A stretch of 6,195 nt of DNA from Thermoleophilia bacterium (lineage in GTDB: Bacteria > Actinomycetota > Thermoleophilia > Gaiellales > Gaiellaceae), in NCBI GenBank assembly GCA_013362295.1, contig JABFWJ010000137.1:1-6195 (forward strand). Direction: 5' to 3'. The notes below the pieces were generated by a model, which was given only the letters and a program-made list of their open reading frames with translations, was not told the origin of the DNA and made no database searches. Below are positions 5,776 through 6,195 of this stretch, in pieces. The stretch's first letter is position 1. Every line of letters begins with the position of its first letter. Position numbers and translations under genes: made by a program.

Positions 5776-6195
5776 GCGGCGGCCAGCTCCGCGGCGCCGA
5801 AGAGGGCGGCCGTGTCGCCGAGCTCCGACACGGCCACCGTTACGCGCCCCTTCGGCTGCGTCCAGGCGTGCTCGTCCGCGAACCGCTGGACGCGCTCCAC
5901 GAACACGGACGCAGAGGTGCTGAGGCCGCCGCCCAGGACGACGACGTCGGGGTCGTAGACGTGGATCAGCGAGACGACGCCGCACGAAAGGACGTGCGTG
6001 AACCGGTCGACGGCGGCCGTCGCCGCGGCGTCGCCCGCCGCCGCCGCGGCAAAGATCGCCTCCGGGTCCGCCGACGTCGAGCCGCGGGCGAGCGCGTCCG
6101 CGACGAACGCGCCAGAGCCGATCAGCGCCTCTAGGCAGCCGACGCTGCCGCACGTGCACGGAGGCCCTTCGACGTCGACGGTTATGTGACCGCCG
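5772..6195 (-). CDS. ROK-family sugar kinase (glucokinase/fructokinase-like), C-terminal part only
   Basis: This is the C-terminal 140 residues of a ROK-family kinase, a family of ATP-dependent cytoplasmic kinases acting on glucose, fructose, mannose or N-acetylhexosamines; full members are about 300-320 residues. The fragment opens with GGHITVDVEG and then C-T-C-G-S-V-G-C-L-E. This is the ROK zinc site: His 3 and Cys 13, 15 and 20 of the fragment. Further on come LIHVYDPDVVVLGGGL, the conserved DPexvvlGGG strand of the C-terminal subdomain, and LGDTAALFGAAELA, the typical ROK C terminus. The catalytic Asp and the N-terminal ATP-binding motif lie beyond the right edge, so the exact sugar cannot be judged. 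Its TGA overlaps the ATG of the isomerase gene (ATGA), implying translational coupling. Some ROK proteins are repressors with an N-terminal HTH; that alternative cannot be excluded because the N terminus is missing, but the isomerase neighbours favour a kinase. Confidence 0.93.
   Translation of the reverse strand, partial: GGHITVDVEGPPCTCGSVGCLEALIGSGAFVADALARGSTSADPEAIFAAAAAGDAAATAAVDRFTHVLSCGVVSLIHVYDPDVVVLGGGLSTSASVFVERVQRFADEHAWTQPKGRVTVAVSELGDTAALFGAAELAAA
5787..5790 (-). promoter_or_regulatory. Weak ribosome binding site for the cupin isomerase gene
   Basis: GGAG on the minus strand, 11 bases before the ATG at 5775, inside the last codons of the ROK gene. It is short and rather distant, so translation here probably depends on coupling through the ATGA overlap. 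Confidence 0.4.

Noticed and set aside
5776..6159. 128-codon N-terminal extension of the cupin isomerase frame upstream of the chosen ATG
   Set aside because: It runs over the ROK gene in another frame and gives an Arg-rich sequence with no motif; the ATGA overlap start at 5775 fits the family.
1..6195. Search for tRNA, rRNA, CRISPR repeats, insertion-sequence ends, riboswitches, promoters and terminators
   Set aside because: No convincing signal on either strand. There is no intergenic space beyond 2 bases, and no GC stem followed by a T-run.

Overview
The window is wall-to-wall coding sequence on the minus strand: five genes read right to left, with no intergenic space larger than 2 bases. 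Base composition is very high in G+C with strong G/C preference at third codon positions. Several genes start with GTG and Shine-Dalgarno sites are clear, which suggests a high-GC bacterium. An actinobacterium is my best guess, perhaps from a deep soil lineage such as Thermoleophilia, but this rests on style and gene families and is not proven. No RNA gene, mobile element, CRISPR array, promoter or rho-independent terminator is visible. The promoter presumably lies upstream, to the right of the window.

Layout in transcription order: (1) 6195-5772, the C-terminal 140 residues of a ROK-family sugar kinase, cut by the window edge. (2) 5775-5002, a cupin-type glucose-6-phosphate isomerase-like protein, joined to gene 1 by an ATGA overlap. 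(3) 4999-3251, a long class I mannose-6-phosphate isomerase-like protein whose N-terminal ~225 residues look like a P-loop kinase relative without a functional Walker A motif. (4) 3254-1239, a 671-residue (alpha/alpha)6-barrel glycoside hydrolase of uncertain family with GH63/GH37-like signatures, joined to gene 3 by ATGA. (5) 1242-1, the first 414 residues of a CocE/NonD-type alpha/beta hydrolase with a complete Ser-Asp-His triad, joined to gene 4 by GTGA and cut by the left edge.

Taken together this looks like one translationally coupled operon for intracellular breakdown of an imported glycoside. The glycosidase would release a hexose, the ROK kinase would phosphorylate it, and the two aldose-ketose isomerases would pass glucose 6-phosphate or mannose 6-phosphate to fructose 6-phosphate. 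The CocE-like hydrolase could remove an acyl or amide group from the substrate. None of the readable N termini carries a signal peptide, so the chemistry is probably cytoplasmic. The actual substrate cannot be read from the sequence. The points most worth following up are the P-loop-like/PMI fusion, its apparent Arg-to-Lys change in the active site, the unassigned glycosidase, and the unexpected pairing with a CocE hydrolase.
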